Assembly (NCBI GenBank): GCA_934573935.1 | Contig: CAKTMO010000025.1 | Coordinates: 1-24,336, forward strand | Direction of reading: 5' to 3' | Source of the DNA: an uncultured Oscillospiraceae bacterium | GTDB lineage: Bacteria > Bacillota > Clostridia > Oscillospirales > Oscillospiraceae | Length of the DNA stretch: 24,336 nucleotides | In this document: one piece after another, positions 7,025 to 14,387 of the stretch | Numbering within the stretch: the stretch's first letter is position 1 | Layout: every line of letters starts with the position of its first letter | Translations under genes and position numbers: made by a program | Notes under the pieces: generated by a model | Seen by the model: only the letters and a program-made list of their open reading frames with translations | The model's database searches: none | Told to the model about the DNA's origin: nothing

Positions 7025-8227
7025 ATGGACAAGCTTTCTGTAAAAGTGAATCTCCATCACGCCGTCATCGAGGGCAGCTATTTCATCGGCTTTTCCGCCG
7101 CCATCGGCTTTGGCCCCGTGCTGCTGCTGCATCTGGGACTGAGCAACAGCGTGCTGGGGGCCGTCACGTCGCTGGCGCTGCTGCTGCCGCTGCTGGTGCA
7201 GCCGGCGCTGGCGGCGGTGTCGGACGCCGACCGGCGCTGGACCAGCCGCCGCATCGCCCTGGCCCTGTCGGTGCTGACGCTGATGGCTGCGGGGGTCATG
7301 ACGGTGTGCACGGGGCGGAAGGGCGTGCTGCTGGCGGCCTACGCCGTGCTGTGCGTGCTACTGGTGTGCGTGGCGCCGTTTTTCAACAGCATGGTGATGG
7401 AGTTCCACCTGCGGGGGGTGTCCGTCAACTACGGGCTGGGCCGCGGCACCGGCTCCACCACCTATGCCCTGGTGGCGCTGGTGCTGGGCTTTGTGCTGGA
7501 GCGGCGTCCCCCCACGGTGATCCTGCCGGTGCTGTTGGCGGCGCTGGCGGCGCAGATCCTGTCGGTGTGGAGCTTCCGCTATCCGCTGCCGCCGGCGGCG
7601 GAGACGGGGGAGCAGGCCGCCCCGCCGGTGCTGGGGCTGGGGGCGCTGCTGCGGAAATATCCCGCCTTTGCGGTGCTGCTGGTGGGCTGCGCGCTGCTGC
7701 AGGGCAGCCACAACGCCTGCAATACGTATATGATCCACATTGCCGCCAAGGTGGGGGCGGGGGAGAGCCTGATGGGCACGATCCTGGCCCTGTCGGCTTT
7801 TATGGAGCTGCCGTCCATGGCGCTGTTTCCCCGCATCCGGCGCAGGCTGACGCTGGGGACGATGTTCCGGATCTGCGCCGCCGCCTTTGTGGTGCGGAAT
7901 GTGCTGTTCTGGCTGGCGGCCTCGCCGGTGCTGCTGTATGCGGCGGCGGTGATCCAGTTTGTGGAGTTCGGTATCTTCCTGCCGGCCACCGTCTACTACG
8001 TGGCCGAAAAGCTGGACGCCGCCAATCAGGTGAAGGGCCAGGGGCTGATCCACGTGTTTTCCAACGGACTGGGTCCGGCGGTGATGACCGCCGTGGGCGG
8101 CCGCCTGATCGACAGGGGCGGCATCAACGCCATGCTGGGGTTCACCTCCGCCGCCGCCGCACTGGGTTTTGTGGTGGTGCTGGCGGCCACCGCGCATTTT
8201 TGGGAGAAGAGGAGTAACAGAACATGA
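7025..8227 (+). CDS. MFS-type transporter
   Basis: A 400-residue integral membrane protein with about 12 predicted hydrophobic segments. The N-terminal half begins with a helix ending in FIGFSAAIGFGPVLLLHLGLSNSVLGAVTSL. The cytoplasmic loop after helix 2 (SDADRRWTSRR) is the position of the usual MFS motif A (D-x-x-D/R-x-x-x-R/K). The second half begins at about residue 215 after a Pro-rich loop (ETGEQAAPPVLGLGALLRKYP). It resembles MFS_1-like permeases; substrate cannot be told from sequence. The start has AAGGGAG at 7013-7019. The stop overlaps the start of the AEC gene (ATGA), so the two transporters are coupled and may handle related metabolites. Confidence 0.8.
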   Translation: MDKLSVKVNLHHAVIEGSYFIGFSAAIGFGPVLLLHLGLSNSVLGAVTSLALLLPLLVQPALAAVSDADRRWTSRRIALALSVLTLMAAGVMTVCTGRKGVLLAAYAVLCVLLVCVAPFFNSMVMEFHLRGVSVNYGLGRGTGSTTYALVALVLGFVLERRPPTVILPVLLAALAAQILSVWSFRYPLPPAAETGEQAAPPVLGLGALLRKYPAFAVLLVGCALLQGSHNACNTYMIHIAAKVGAGESLMGTILALSAFMELPSMALFPRIRRRLTLGTMFRICAAAFVVRNVLFWLAASPVLLYAAAVIQFVEFGIFLPATVYYVAEKLDAANQVKGQGLIHVFSNGLGPAVMTAVGGRLIDRGGINAMLGFTSAAAALGFVVVLAATAHFWEKRSNRT

Positions 8228-9150
8228 TCGCTTCTTTTTTGACGGTGGGGCAGCAGGTGCTGATCCTGTTTGCCCTGATGGCCGTGGGCTTTGCGCTGGG
8301 CAAGACCGGAAGGATGGACGACAAGAGCAGCCTGACCCTGACGAATCTGGTGATCTACGCGGTGTCGCCCGCCATGATGGTGGTGGCCTTTCAGCGGGAG
8401 AAGGACACGGCGGATCTGCACAATTTCTTCGTGTGCATGCTGCTGGCCGTGGTGGTCCACGTGGTCAGCATCGCCCTGGCGTACCTCTTCCTGCGGGGGA
8501 AGGATCACGCCTGCGGCGCCATGCGCTTTGGCGCGGTGTTTTCCAACTGCGGCTTCATGGGCTATCCGCTGATGACGGCGCTGCTGGGCAGCATCGGCGT
8601 GTTTTACGGCTCCGCCTATGTGGTGGTGTTCACGGTGCTGGCCTGGACGGCGGGCATCTATATGGTGACCCACGACGCCCACAAGCTGGGGCTGAAGGCC
8701 ATCGTGCTGAACCCGGGCGTGCTGAGCGTCATCGTGGCCATGGCGCTGTATCTGCTGTCGGTGCGCCTGCCGGAGATCGTGATGACGCCGCTGCACTATC
8801 TGGCCGACATGAACACGCCTCTGCCCACCATCGTCGTGGGCTATCAGCTGAGCCATGCCGACTTCCGCCATACCTTTGCCGACCGCCGCGCCTGGATCTC
8901 TCTGGCCCTGCGGCTGGCGGTGATCCCGCTGCTGGCGGTGGCTTTGTGCTGGGCCATGCGGGTGGACAGCGCCGTGGCGCTGGTGGCGGTCATCGCCGCC
9001 AGCACGCCGCCTGCCGCGCTGTTGAGCATGTTCGCCCAGAAGTTCGGCCAGGATACCCGTCTGGCCGCCAGCATGGTGTCGGTGTTCACCGCCATCTCCG
9101 TGCTGACTATTCCGCCGGTGGTGGGGCTGGCCCAGTACCTGATGGGCTGA
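8224..9150 (+). CDS. AEC (auxin efflux carrier) family transporter
   Basis: A 308-residue membrane protein with about 10 hydrophobic segments. The N-terminus (QQVLILFALMAVGFALGKTGRMDDKSS) followed by LTNLVIYAVSPAMMVVAF is typical of bacterial AEC permeases, including the conserved Asn-Pro region of helix 2. The centre has FGAVFSNCGFMGYPLMTALLG, the conserved N-x-G-F-M-G-Y-P motif, and the C-terminal half has ASTPPAALLSMFAQKFGQD, also family-typical. Characterised bacterial relatives move malate or other organic acids, but the substrate is not determined here. The start codon overlaps the preceding MFS stop by 4 nt. No clear hairpin terminator follows; only two near-identical A/T blocks at 9151-9165 and 9171-9188 are seen. 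Confidence 0.88.
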   Translation: MIASFLTVGQQVLILFALMAVGFALGKTGRMDDKSSLTLTNLVIYAVSPAMMVVAFQREKDTADLHNFFVCMLLAVVVHVVSIALAYLFLRGKDHACGAMRFGAVFSNCGFMGYPLMTALLGSIGVFYGSAYVVVFTVLAWTAGIYMVTHDAHKLGLKAIVLNPGVLSVIVAMALYLLSVRLPEIVMTPLHYLADMNTPLPTIVVGYQLSHADFRHTFADRRAWISLALRLAVIPLLAVALCWAMRVDSAVALVAVIAASTPPAALLSMFAQKFGQDTRLAASMVSVFTAISVLTIPPVVGLAQYLMG

Positions 9151-9318
9151 AAAATTTTTTGACAGAACAGAGAAATTTTTTGTGACGGAGAAAATGCTTT
9201 CGCGTCGCGTTATGTTAAGTAAATCGAGTGGGGAAAATAAGTGCAAACCACGTTTGCGGGTTTTCCAAAAAGCGGAAAAATGCGGCAAAAGCAGCGTGAA
9301 TACTGGACTTTCCGCGCG

Positions 9319-9347
9319 GTGGAAAAAGGTGTGGAAAGTGTGGATAA
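9319..9347 (+). promoter_or_regulatory. Cluster of DnaA-box-like 9-mers
   Basis: TGTGGATAA at 9339-9347 is the exact complement of the consensus DnaA box TTATCCACA. TGTGGAAAG (9330-9338) and GGTGGAAAA (9319-9327) directly upstream are degenerate versions in the same orientation. No dnaA or dnaN gene is in the window, so a regulatory or titration site is more likely than the chromosome origin. Confidence 0.4.
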
Positions 9348-9645
9348 CTCCTTGTAAAAGTTATGCGGCGCAGAATTATGTCAACGAAATGTAAAGGGAA
9401 ATGCCTGTCGAAAAACGGCGGAAAAATACGGAAAATCTGTGAAAGAGCGAGGTGGGCGCGATTTTTGTCGATTGGTGATTTTGCCGAAGGAGCACGGAAG
9501 CCCCCGAAAAAAGGGGAGGGCCTGCCAGAAAACTTTCATTCCGCCCTGAATGATTACCCAGCGTATTTCCCGCGGGGAAATGGGGAAATACCCGCCCCGC
9601 CTTGGAGGGGCTCCGCAAATAAATGTGGCATTTTTTTCATAGATA

Positions 9646-9654
9646 TGGTATACT
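9646..9654 (+). promoter_or_regulatory. Extended -10 promoter of uppP-ftsK
   Basis: TGGTATACT at 9646-9654 is a good extended -10 element (TG-N-TATACT). The -35 region (TGGCAT at 9626-9631) is weak. It lies 94 bases upstream of uppP. Confidence 0.45.
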
Positions 9655-9747
9655 GTATCCACTGCATACACAGTCGGGCTGATAACAAGCCGTACTTTTT
9701 CCACCGGATATGACAAATGGTATCCGATCGTGACATGAGGTGACACT

Positions 9748-10575
9748 ATGACCTATTTTTCCTCTTTCCTGCTGGGACTGGTGCAGGGGCTGGCGGAATT
9801 TCTGCCCATCTCCAGCTCCGGCCACCTGTCCATCGCCCAGAATCTGCTGAAGATCGACACGGCGGTGCCGGAGTTTTTTGATGTGCTGCTGCATCTGGGC
9901 ACGCTGGTGGCGGTGTTCGTGGCCTACTGGCGGGACATCTGCGACATGGTGCGGGAGCTGATCCACGGTGTGGGCGATCTGGCCCACGGCACCACGCCGC
10001 GGCAGGTGCCTCCCGCCCGCCGTCTGATCCTGCTGATCATCATCGGCACGCTGCCCCTGTTCGTCGTGCTGCCCATCCACAAGCAGGTGCAGGCTCTGAG
10101 CAATAACATGGTGTTCATCGGCGCGGCGCTGGTGGTCACCGGCTTTTTGCTGTTCGTCTGCGACCTGGTGCGCAAGGGCAATAAGACCGAGCGCAATGCC
10201 ACCGTGCTGGATGTGCTGATCGTGGGCGCGGGCCAGGCCATCGCCACCATGCCGGGCATCTCCCGCTCCGGCATGACCATCACCACCGGCTGCTTTGTGG
10301 GATTTGAGCGGAAGTTTGCCGTGCGCTTTTCCTTCCTGCTGTCCATCCCCGCTGTGCTGGGGGCCAATATCCTCAGCCTGAAGGACGCCGTTGAGGCGGG
10401 GATCGTCTGGGCGGAGGTGCCCATGTATCTGGTGGGCGTGGTCACCGCCGCGGTGGTGGGCTACGCCTGCATCCGGCTGCTGCGTCTGGTGGCGGAAAAG
10501 GGCCGCTTCGGCGCGTTTGCGTACTATTGCTGGGCAGTGGGTCTGCTGACCCTGCTGCTGAATGCCGTCAAGTGA
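9748..10575 (+). CDS. uppP: Undecaprenyl-diphosphatase UppP (BacA family)
   Basis: A 275-residue multi-pass membrane enzyme that dephosphorylates undecaprenyl diphosphate to recycle the lipid carrier for peptidoglycan and wall polymers; family members confer bacitracin tolerance when overexpressed. The first signature LVQGLAEFLPISSSGHL includes Q13 and E17 of the (E/Q)xxxE motif and the conserved SSSGH (22-26). The second signature is AGQAIATMPGISRSGMT, with the conserved arginine in SRSG. Length is normal. The ribosome binding site GAGGTG is at 9737-9742. ftsK begins 9 bases after the stop, so the two genes form an operon linking envelope synthesis and chromosome segregation. Confidence 0.97.
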   Translation: MTYFSSFLLGLVQGLAEFLPISSSGHLSIAQNLLKIDTAVPEFFDVLLHLGTLVAVFVAYWRDICDMVRELIHGVGDLAHGTTPRQVPPARRLILLIIIGTLPLFVVLPIHKQVQALSNNMVFIGAALVVTGFLLFVCDLVRKGNKTERNATVLDVLIVGAGQAIATMPGISRSGMTITTGCFVGFERKFAVRFSFLLSIPAVLGANILSLKDAVEAGIVWAEVPMYLVGVVTAAVVGYACIRLLRLVAEKGRFGAFAYYCWAVGLLTLLLNAVK

Positions 10576-10584
10576 GGATCGACC

Positions 10585-13131
10585 ATGGCGAATACACCGA
10601 AGAAAAAATCCACCGCCGCCAAAAGCGGCGGCACGAAGCGCCGCGCCGCCCCGCCGCCTCCGGCCTATAACGCCCAGGCGCGGATCATCGGCGGCGTGGT
10701 GTGCCTGCTGCTGGCTCTGTGCGTGCTGGTGACCTATTTTAATGTGGACGCCATTTTGCTGGCGTTTCTGGCCAACGTGCTGAAGGGCTGCGTGGGCTAT
10801 GGCTACTGGCTGGCCGCTCCGGCGCTGTTGTACGCCGGTATCATTCTGCTGAACCATCGGGGCCGCCCCGTGAAGCTGCGCACCACCTGCACACTGCTGC
10901 TGCCGGTGCTGCTGGGCATGGTGCTGCACCTGCTCCTCAGCCGCGGGGACTACGCCTTCTCGCTGGAGGCCATCAAGCCCATGTGGCAGGACGGACAGGC
11001 GCTGCAGTGCGGCGGCGTGGTGTCCGGCGGGCTGGCGGTGGGGGCGGAGGCCCTGCTCAGCCGCGTGGTGTCGCTGATCCTGACCATTATTCTGACGCTG
11101 CTGGCGGTGCTGGGGGCGCTGCACATCAAGCCCGCCGATCTGGCGGCGGAGATGAAGCGCCGCGCCGAGGAACGGGCCCAGTGGGCGGAGGAGGACGATT
11201 ACGAGGACGAGCCGCCTGCGCCGCCTGTAAAGCCGGTGAAAGAGACCGCTGCCGCCCCTGCCCGCAGGCGGCGGCCCAGCATCGATATCCCGCTGGATGA
11301 CGAGATCCCCGCCAGCCGCGAGGCGGCGGCGCTGAAGGGCGACGCCGCGCCGTTGTTCCAAAGCCGTCCCAGCGACGTGAAGACTCCGGCGGAGCTGCTG
11401 GACCCCACCCTGACTGCCGCGGAGGTCCCGCCCCAGCCGGAGCCCGCTCCCGCGCCCGTCAAGGAGCCGCTGACCGAGAAGCAGCGCAAGCAGGCCGTCC
11501 GCGCCGAGGTGGAGACCGCTACCGCCGAGGTCAGCGAGGCCATCGAGAAGGAGCTGGCGGAGGGGGAGGGCGCGTACCGCTATCCCCCCATCACCCTGCT
11601 GGACGAGAATACCGACGACAACCATCAGGAGGTGGGCACCGAGCTGCGGCTGAATTCCCAGCGGCTGGCGTCGGCCCTGGCCTCCTTCGGCGTGGACGCC
11701 CACCCAGGCGAGGTGGTCCACGGCCCCAGCGTCACCCGCTATGAGTTCACGCTGGATCAGGGCGTGAAGCTCAGCAAGCTCACTAACCTCAGCGATGATA
11801 TCGCCCTGGCGCTGGGCGCCACCGGCGTGCGCATCGCCCCCATCCCCGGCAAGATCTCCGCCGTGGGCATCGAGGTGCCCAACCGCGCCGTCACCGCCGT
11901 CCGCATCCGTGACGTGATCGAATCCCGGGAGTTCACCAACCACCCCAGCACCGTGGCCTTTGCCGTGGGCAAGGACATCGGCGGCAGCGCCATCGTGGGC
12001 AACATCGCCCGCCTGCCCCATGTGCTGATCGCCGGAACCACCGGCTCCGGCAAGTCCGTGTGTACCAATTCCCTGATCGTCAGCCTGCTGTACAAGGCCA
12101 CCCCTGACGAGGTGCGCTTTATCATGGTGGACCCCAAGATGGTGGAGCTGGCCCCCTATAACGGCATCCCCCATCTGCTGATCCCTGTGGTCACCGACCC
12201 GAAAAAGGCCGCGGGCGCATTGCAGTGGGCGGTGTATGAGATGATGAAGCGGTATAAGATGTTCTCCGAGCGGGGGGTGAAGGATCTGGCGGGGTTCAAC
12301 GCCCTGTGCGAGAGCGATCCCGAGCTGAAAAAGCTGCCCACCGTGGTGGTGGTCATCGACGAGCTGGCGGACCTGATGCTGGTGGCCGCCAAGGAGGTGG
12401 AGGAATCCATCTGCCGCGTGGCCCAGATGGGCCGCGCCGCCGGTATGCATCTGGTCATCGCCACCCAGCGGCCCTCGTCTGACGTCATCACCGGTCTGAT
12501 GAAGGCCAATATCCCCAGCCGCATCGCCTTCGCCGTGGCGTCGTCTTTGGAATCCCGCATCATTCTGGACACCACCGGCGCGGAGAAGCTGGTGGGCAAG
12601 GGCGATATGCTGTATTTCCCCCTGGGCAACCAGAAGCCCACCCGCGTTCAGGGCTGCTTTATCACCCCCGAGGAGATCGAGCGTGTGGTGAACTTCGTCA
12701 AGGAGAGCGGCGCGGCCGACTACTCCGACGAGGTCATGGAGAAGATCGAGGAGGTCATGAAGCAGAGCGAAAAGGGCGGCGGCAAGTCCGGCGGCAATGC
12801 TCCCACCGACGGCGACGAGGGCTGCGACGAGCTGCTCAGCGCCGCCGTGGAGGTCATTCTGGAGACGGGACAGGCCAGCGTGTCCATGCTGCAGCGGCGG
12901 CTGAAGCTGGGGTATTCCCGTGCCGCCCGTCTGGTGGATCAGATGGAGGAGCGGGGCATCGTGGGGCCCTTCGAGGGCAGCAAGCCCCGCCAGCTGCTGA
13001 TCACCCGCGAACAGTGGCAGGAGCTGAAAATGAAAGGCGCCTTCGACGCCGCGGCGCCGGAGCCGGAGGGGCATCCCGATCCCTACGGCGGCATCAATGA
13101 CGTGTTCAACAGCAGAGATGCGTTGGAGTAG
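10585..13131 (+). CDS. ftsK: DNA translocase FtsK/SpoIIIE
   Basis: An 848-residue septum-associated ATPase that pumps chromosomal DNA during division or sporulation. A basic N-terminus is followed by about four membrane helices (about 33-185). Then comes a charged and Pro/Ala-rich linker (about 190-320) and the motor: the beta domain starts near GTELRLNSQRLASALASFGVDA, Walker A is GTTGSGKS (484-491, K490), and Walker B is VVVIDELADLM (D592, E593). After the motor, a Gly/Ser-rich link (KGGGKSGG) leads to the winged-helix gamma domain (about 752-815: SMLQRRLKLGYSRAARLVDQMEERGIVGP), which reads KOPS/SRS-type skewed DNA motifs. It starts with GAGGA just upstream, 9 bases after uppP. FtsK and SpoIIIE cannot be told apart with certainty by sequence alone. 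Confidence 0.97.
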   Translation: MANTPKKKSTAAKSGGTKRRAAPPPPAYNAQARIIGGVVCLLLALCVLVTYFNVDAILLAFLANVLKGCVGYGYWLAAPALLYAGIILLNHRGRPVKLRTTCTLLLPVLLGMVLHLLLSRGDYAFSLEAIKPMWQDGQALQCGGVVSGGLAVGAEALLSRVVSLILTIILTLLAVLGALHIKPADLAAEMKRRAEERAQWAEEDDYEDEPPAPPVKPVKETAAAPARRRRPSIDIPLDDEIPASREAAALKGDAAPLFQSRPSDVKTPAELLDPTLTAAEVPPQPEPAPAPVKEPLTEKQRKQAVRAEVETATAEVSEAIEKELAEGEGAYRYPPITLLDENTDDNHQEVGTELRLNSQRLASALASFGVDAHPGEVVHGPSVTRYEFTLDQGVKLSKLTNLSDDIALALGATGVRIAPIPGKISAVGIEVPNRAVTAVRIRDVIESREFTNHPSTVAFAVGKDIGGSAIVGNIARLPHVLIAGTTGSGKSVCTNSLIVSLLYKATPDEVRFIMVDPKMVELAPYNGIPHLLIPVVTDPKKAAGALQWAVYEMMKRYKMFSERGVKDLAGFNALCESDPELKKLPTVVVVIDELADLMLVAAKEVEESICRVAQMGRAAGMHLVIATQRPSSDVITGLMKANIPSRIAFAVASSLESRIILDTTGAEKLVGKGDMLYFPLGNQKPTRVQGCFITPEEIERVVNFVKESGAADYSDEVMEKIEEVMKQSEKGGGKSGGNAPTDGDEGCDELLSAAVEVILETGQASVSMLQRRLKLGYSRAARLVDQMEERGIVGPFEGSKPRQLLITREQWQELKMKGAFDAAAPEPEGHPDPYGGINDVFNSRDALE

Positions 13132-13134
13132 CGT

Positions 13135-13172
13135 AAAAAAACCGTGTACCCAGTTGGGTACACGGTTTTTTT
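13135..13172 (+). terminator. Strong intrinsic terminator of uppP-ftsK
   Basis: AAAAAAACCGTGTACCC (13135-13151) pairs perfectly with GGGTACACGGTTTTTTT (13156-13172) around AGTT. It starts 4 bases after the ftsK stop. It is symmetrical and may act in both directions. Confidence 0.95.
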
Positions 13173-13176
13173 ATCA

Positions 13177-13218
13177 GTGAAAAGTGAAAAGGGAAAAGGG
13201 AAGAGGGAAGAGGGAAGA
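13177..13218 (+). repeat. Tandem heptamer array, six units
   Basis: Units in order are GTGAAAA, GTGAAAA, GGGAAAA, GGGAAGA, GGGAAGA, GGGAAGA. The change runs in steps from one end to the other, as expected from slippage and local conversion. It is an all-purine tract on the plus strand. Confidence 0.8.
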
Positions 13219-13226
13219 GTTGAGGT

Positions 13227-13405
13227 ATGCCGCTTCGCGGCATGATTGGAAATGGATGGCAGGATGCAGAAGGCAAGGCCCCCTCTGGGAGTGGGCTGTC
13301 GAGCGTGAGCGAGACTGGGGGATTGTCGGCCTGCGGAAGCCTTGGTAACAACCCCTCCGGCGCTTCGCGCCACCTCCCCTTACACAAGGGTGGCTTGGGT
13401 GTGCC
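13227..13405. repeat. Probable dispersed non-coding element
   Basis: No gene is supported. It starts with the hairpin ATGCCGC-TTC-GCGGCAT (13227-13243). It then carries a segment bounded by CAAGGCCCCCTC (about 13273) and AAGGGTGGCTTGGG (about 13386-13399), with an internal GGCGC-TTC-GCGCC hairpin near 13360-13372 and the phrase CGAGCGTGAGCGAGACTGGG. Sequences of this type (CCCTCTGGGAG... CACCTCCCCTT) recur between genes in many gut Firmicutes, as far as I recall; mobility is unproven. Confidence 0.5.
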
Positions 13406-13435
13406 GCATAACGGAAGTGCTTGCGTTCATCGCAC

Positions 13436-13572
13436 GGCGGGGTGAGGGCACCCCGCCCTACGGAGTAATGCGGTCACCATTTTTGTAGGGCGGCCTGCCC
13501 TCAGGCCGCCGCGTACAACGATTTATCCTCTGTCGCCACAGCATCCATCAATTATCCACCGCACCATCTTGC
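13436..13572 (+). repeat. Right copy of the inverted repeat (units A and C)
   Basis: A palindromic A-type unit GGCGGGGTGAGGGCACCCCG (13437 onward) is followed by a linker and unit C at 13485-13528, which matches 119-162 exactly in inverted orientation. 17 further identical bases follow at 13556-13572. Nothing coding is seen between here and the terminator at 13634. Confidence 0.8.
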
Positions 13573-13633
13573 AACAATCCCTCCGTCGCGGCTATGCTGC
13601 CGTAGCATCCATCTGGATTTCCACCGCACCTGC

Positions 13634-13667
13634 AAAAAGGCTCCCCTTGCGGCGAGGGGAGCTTTTT
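13634..13667 (-). terminator. Intrinsic terminator of the zinc-ribbon membrane protein gene
   Basis: AAAAAGGCTCCCCT and AGGGGAGCTTTTT form a stem with one bulged base around TGCGGCG. On the minus strand it follows the stop codon (13670-13672) directly. Confidence 0.9.
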
Positions 13668-13669
13668 GA

Positions 13670-14368
13670 TCAGATGAAGAATTTCCGGTGCAGGGACCTT
13701 TGCAGGGGTTTGCAAATGGCCACCACCAGCAGCATGAGGCCCAGGATGACGCCTGCGGTCAGGGGGTAGAGGGACCAGAAGAAGGTTTCGTGCAGCTGGA
13801 AGGTCAGGTTGATGAGGAATTCGATCAGCACTGCTAGTCCACCGGCGCACAGCAGCGCGCCGCTGAACACGTACAGATGCCCGCGGGGCAGATACCGCAG
13901 CAGCGCCACCATGGCCGTTACCAGCAGGCCGATGGCCCCCGTGACGGGGAAGGCGAAGGACAAAAACCAGTGGCCGCCGGTGGCGAAATTGATATACAGC
14001 AGGTAAAGGCCGATGGCCGCGAAGTCGATGGGCACGAAGATCACCGGATTGGGGCGGCGGAACCACAGGGGCAGCGCCACCAGCACATACAGCAGCGCCA
14101 CGCCGCCGGAGGCGTATCCCGACCAGACGATGCGGCCGTTGATGCGCCAGTCGCACAGGATGAACAGCACCGCCGGAAGCAGGGCCAGCACCGTCAGCAG
14201 GAACAGGATGCCGGAACGGCTGACCTCCTCCGCGTGGGGGCGGCGGTCGGCGGGATAGGGGGGCTGGCCCTGCTGGGGCGGCATATCCGGATGGAAGGCC
14301 CGCGTGCCGCACAGGGGACACACCTTCTCGCTCTCCGCCAGCTCCACGCCGCATTTCACACAATACAT
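13670..14368 (-). CDS. Zinc-ribbon multi-pass membrane protein (DUF6320-like)
   Basis: A 232-residue protein. The N-terminus is a zinc ribbon with two CxxC pairs (C3/C6 and C17/C20). A Pro/Gln-rich linker (MPPQQGQPPYPADRR) leads to about six hydrophobic segments from residue 50 onward (GILFLLTVLALLPAVLFIL, SGGVALLYVLVALPLWF, VIFVPIDFAAIGLYLLYI and others). It ends in a basic tail (RSLHRKFFI). From memory it resembles proteins labelled DUF6320 in Oscillospiraceae; no biochemical role is known to me. The start has AAAGGAG seven bases upstream. It lies 19 bases after the esterase-acyltransferase fusion and shares its terminator, so it may be a membrane partner of that enzyme. Confidence 0.8.
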   Translation of the reverse strand: MYCVKCGVELAESEKVCPLCGTRAFHPDMPPQQGQPPYPADRRPHAEEVSRSGILFLLTVLALLPAVLFILCDWRINGRIVWSGYASGGVALLYVLVALPLWFRRPNPVIFVPIDFAAIGLYLLYINFATGGHWFLSFAFPVTGAIGLLVTAMVALLRYLPRGHLYVFSGALLCAGGLAVLIEFLINLTFQLHETFFWSLYPLTAGVILGLMLLVVAICKPLQRSLHRKFFI

Positions 14369-14387
14369 AACGCGCTCCTTTCCCGTT

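Larger units (their letters stand above)
9151..9747. other. 597-bp intergenic region, no supported gene
   Basis: Frames of 80-120 codons exist on both strands but have no family likeness and no convincing ribosome binding site. What can be seen: direct repeat AAATTTTTTGACAG / AAATTTTTTGTGACGG (9151-9188); DnaA-box-like 9-mers at 9319, 9330 and 9339; a CCCC/GGGG hairpin near 9501-9517; the inverted repeat GTATTTCCC/GGGAAATAC at 9563-9591, with a tighter ATTTCCC-GCG-GGGAAAT nested inside; and the uppP promoter near 9646. Base composition is more A+T-rich than the neighbouring genes. Confidence 0.6.

Noticed and set aside
9319..9347. Chromosome origin of replication.
   Set aside because: Only one perfect DnaA box, no dnaA, dnaN, recF or rpmH nearby, and no switch of gene orientation at this point.
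9363..9746. Open frames of 116 and 121 codons on both strands before uppP.
   Set aside because: No ribosome binding site or family likeness, and they cover the uppP promoter and several inverted repeats.
9637..13074. A 1145-codon minus-strand frame across uppP and ftsK.
   Set aside because: It is rich in His, Gln, Gly and Ala with no domain likeness, and mirrors two unmistakable plus-strand genes in high-GC sequence.
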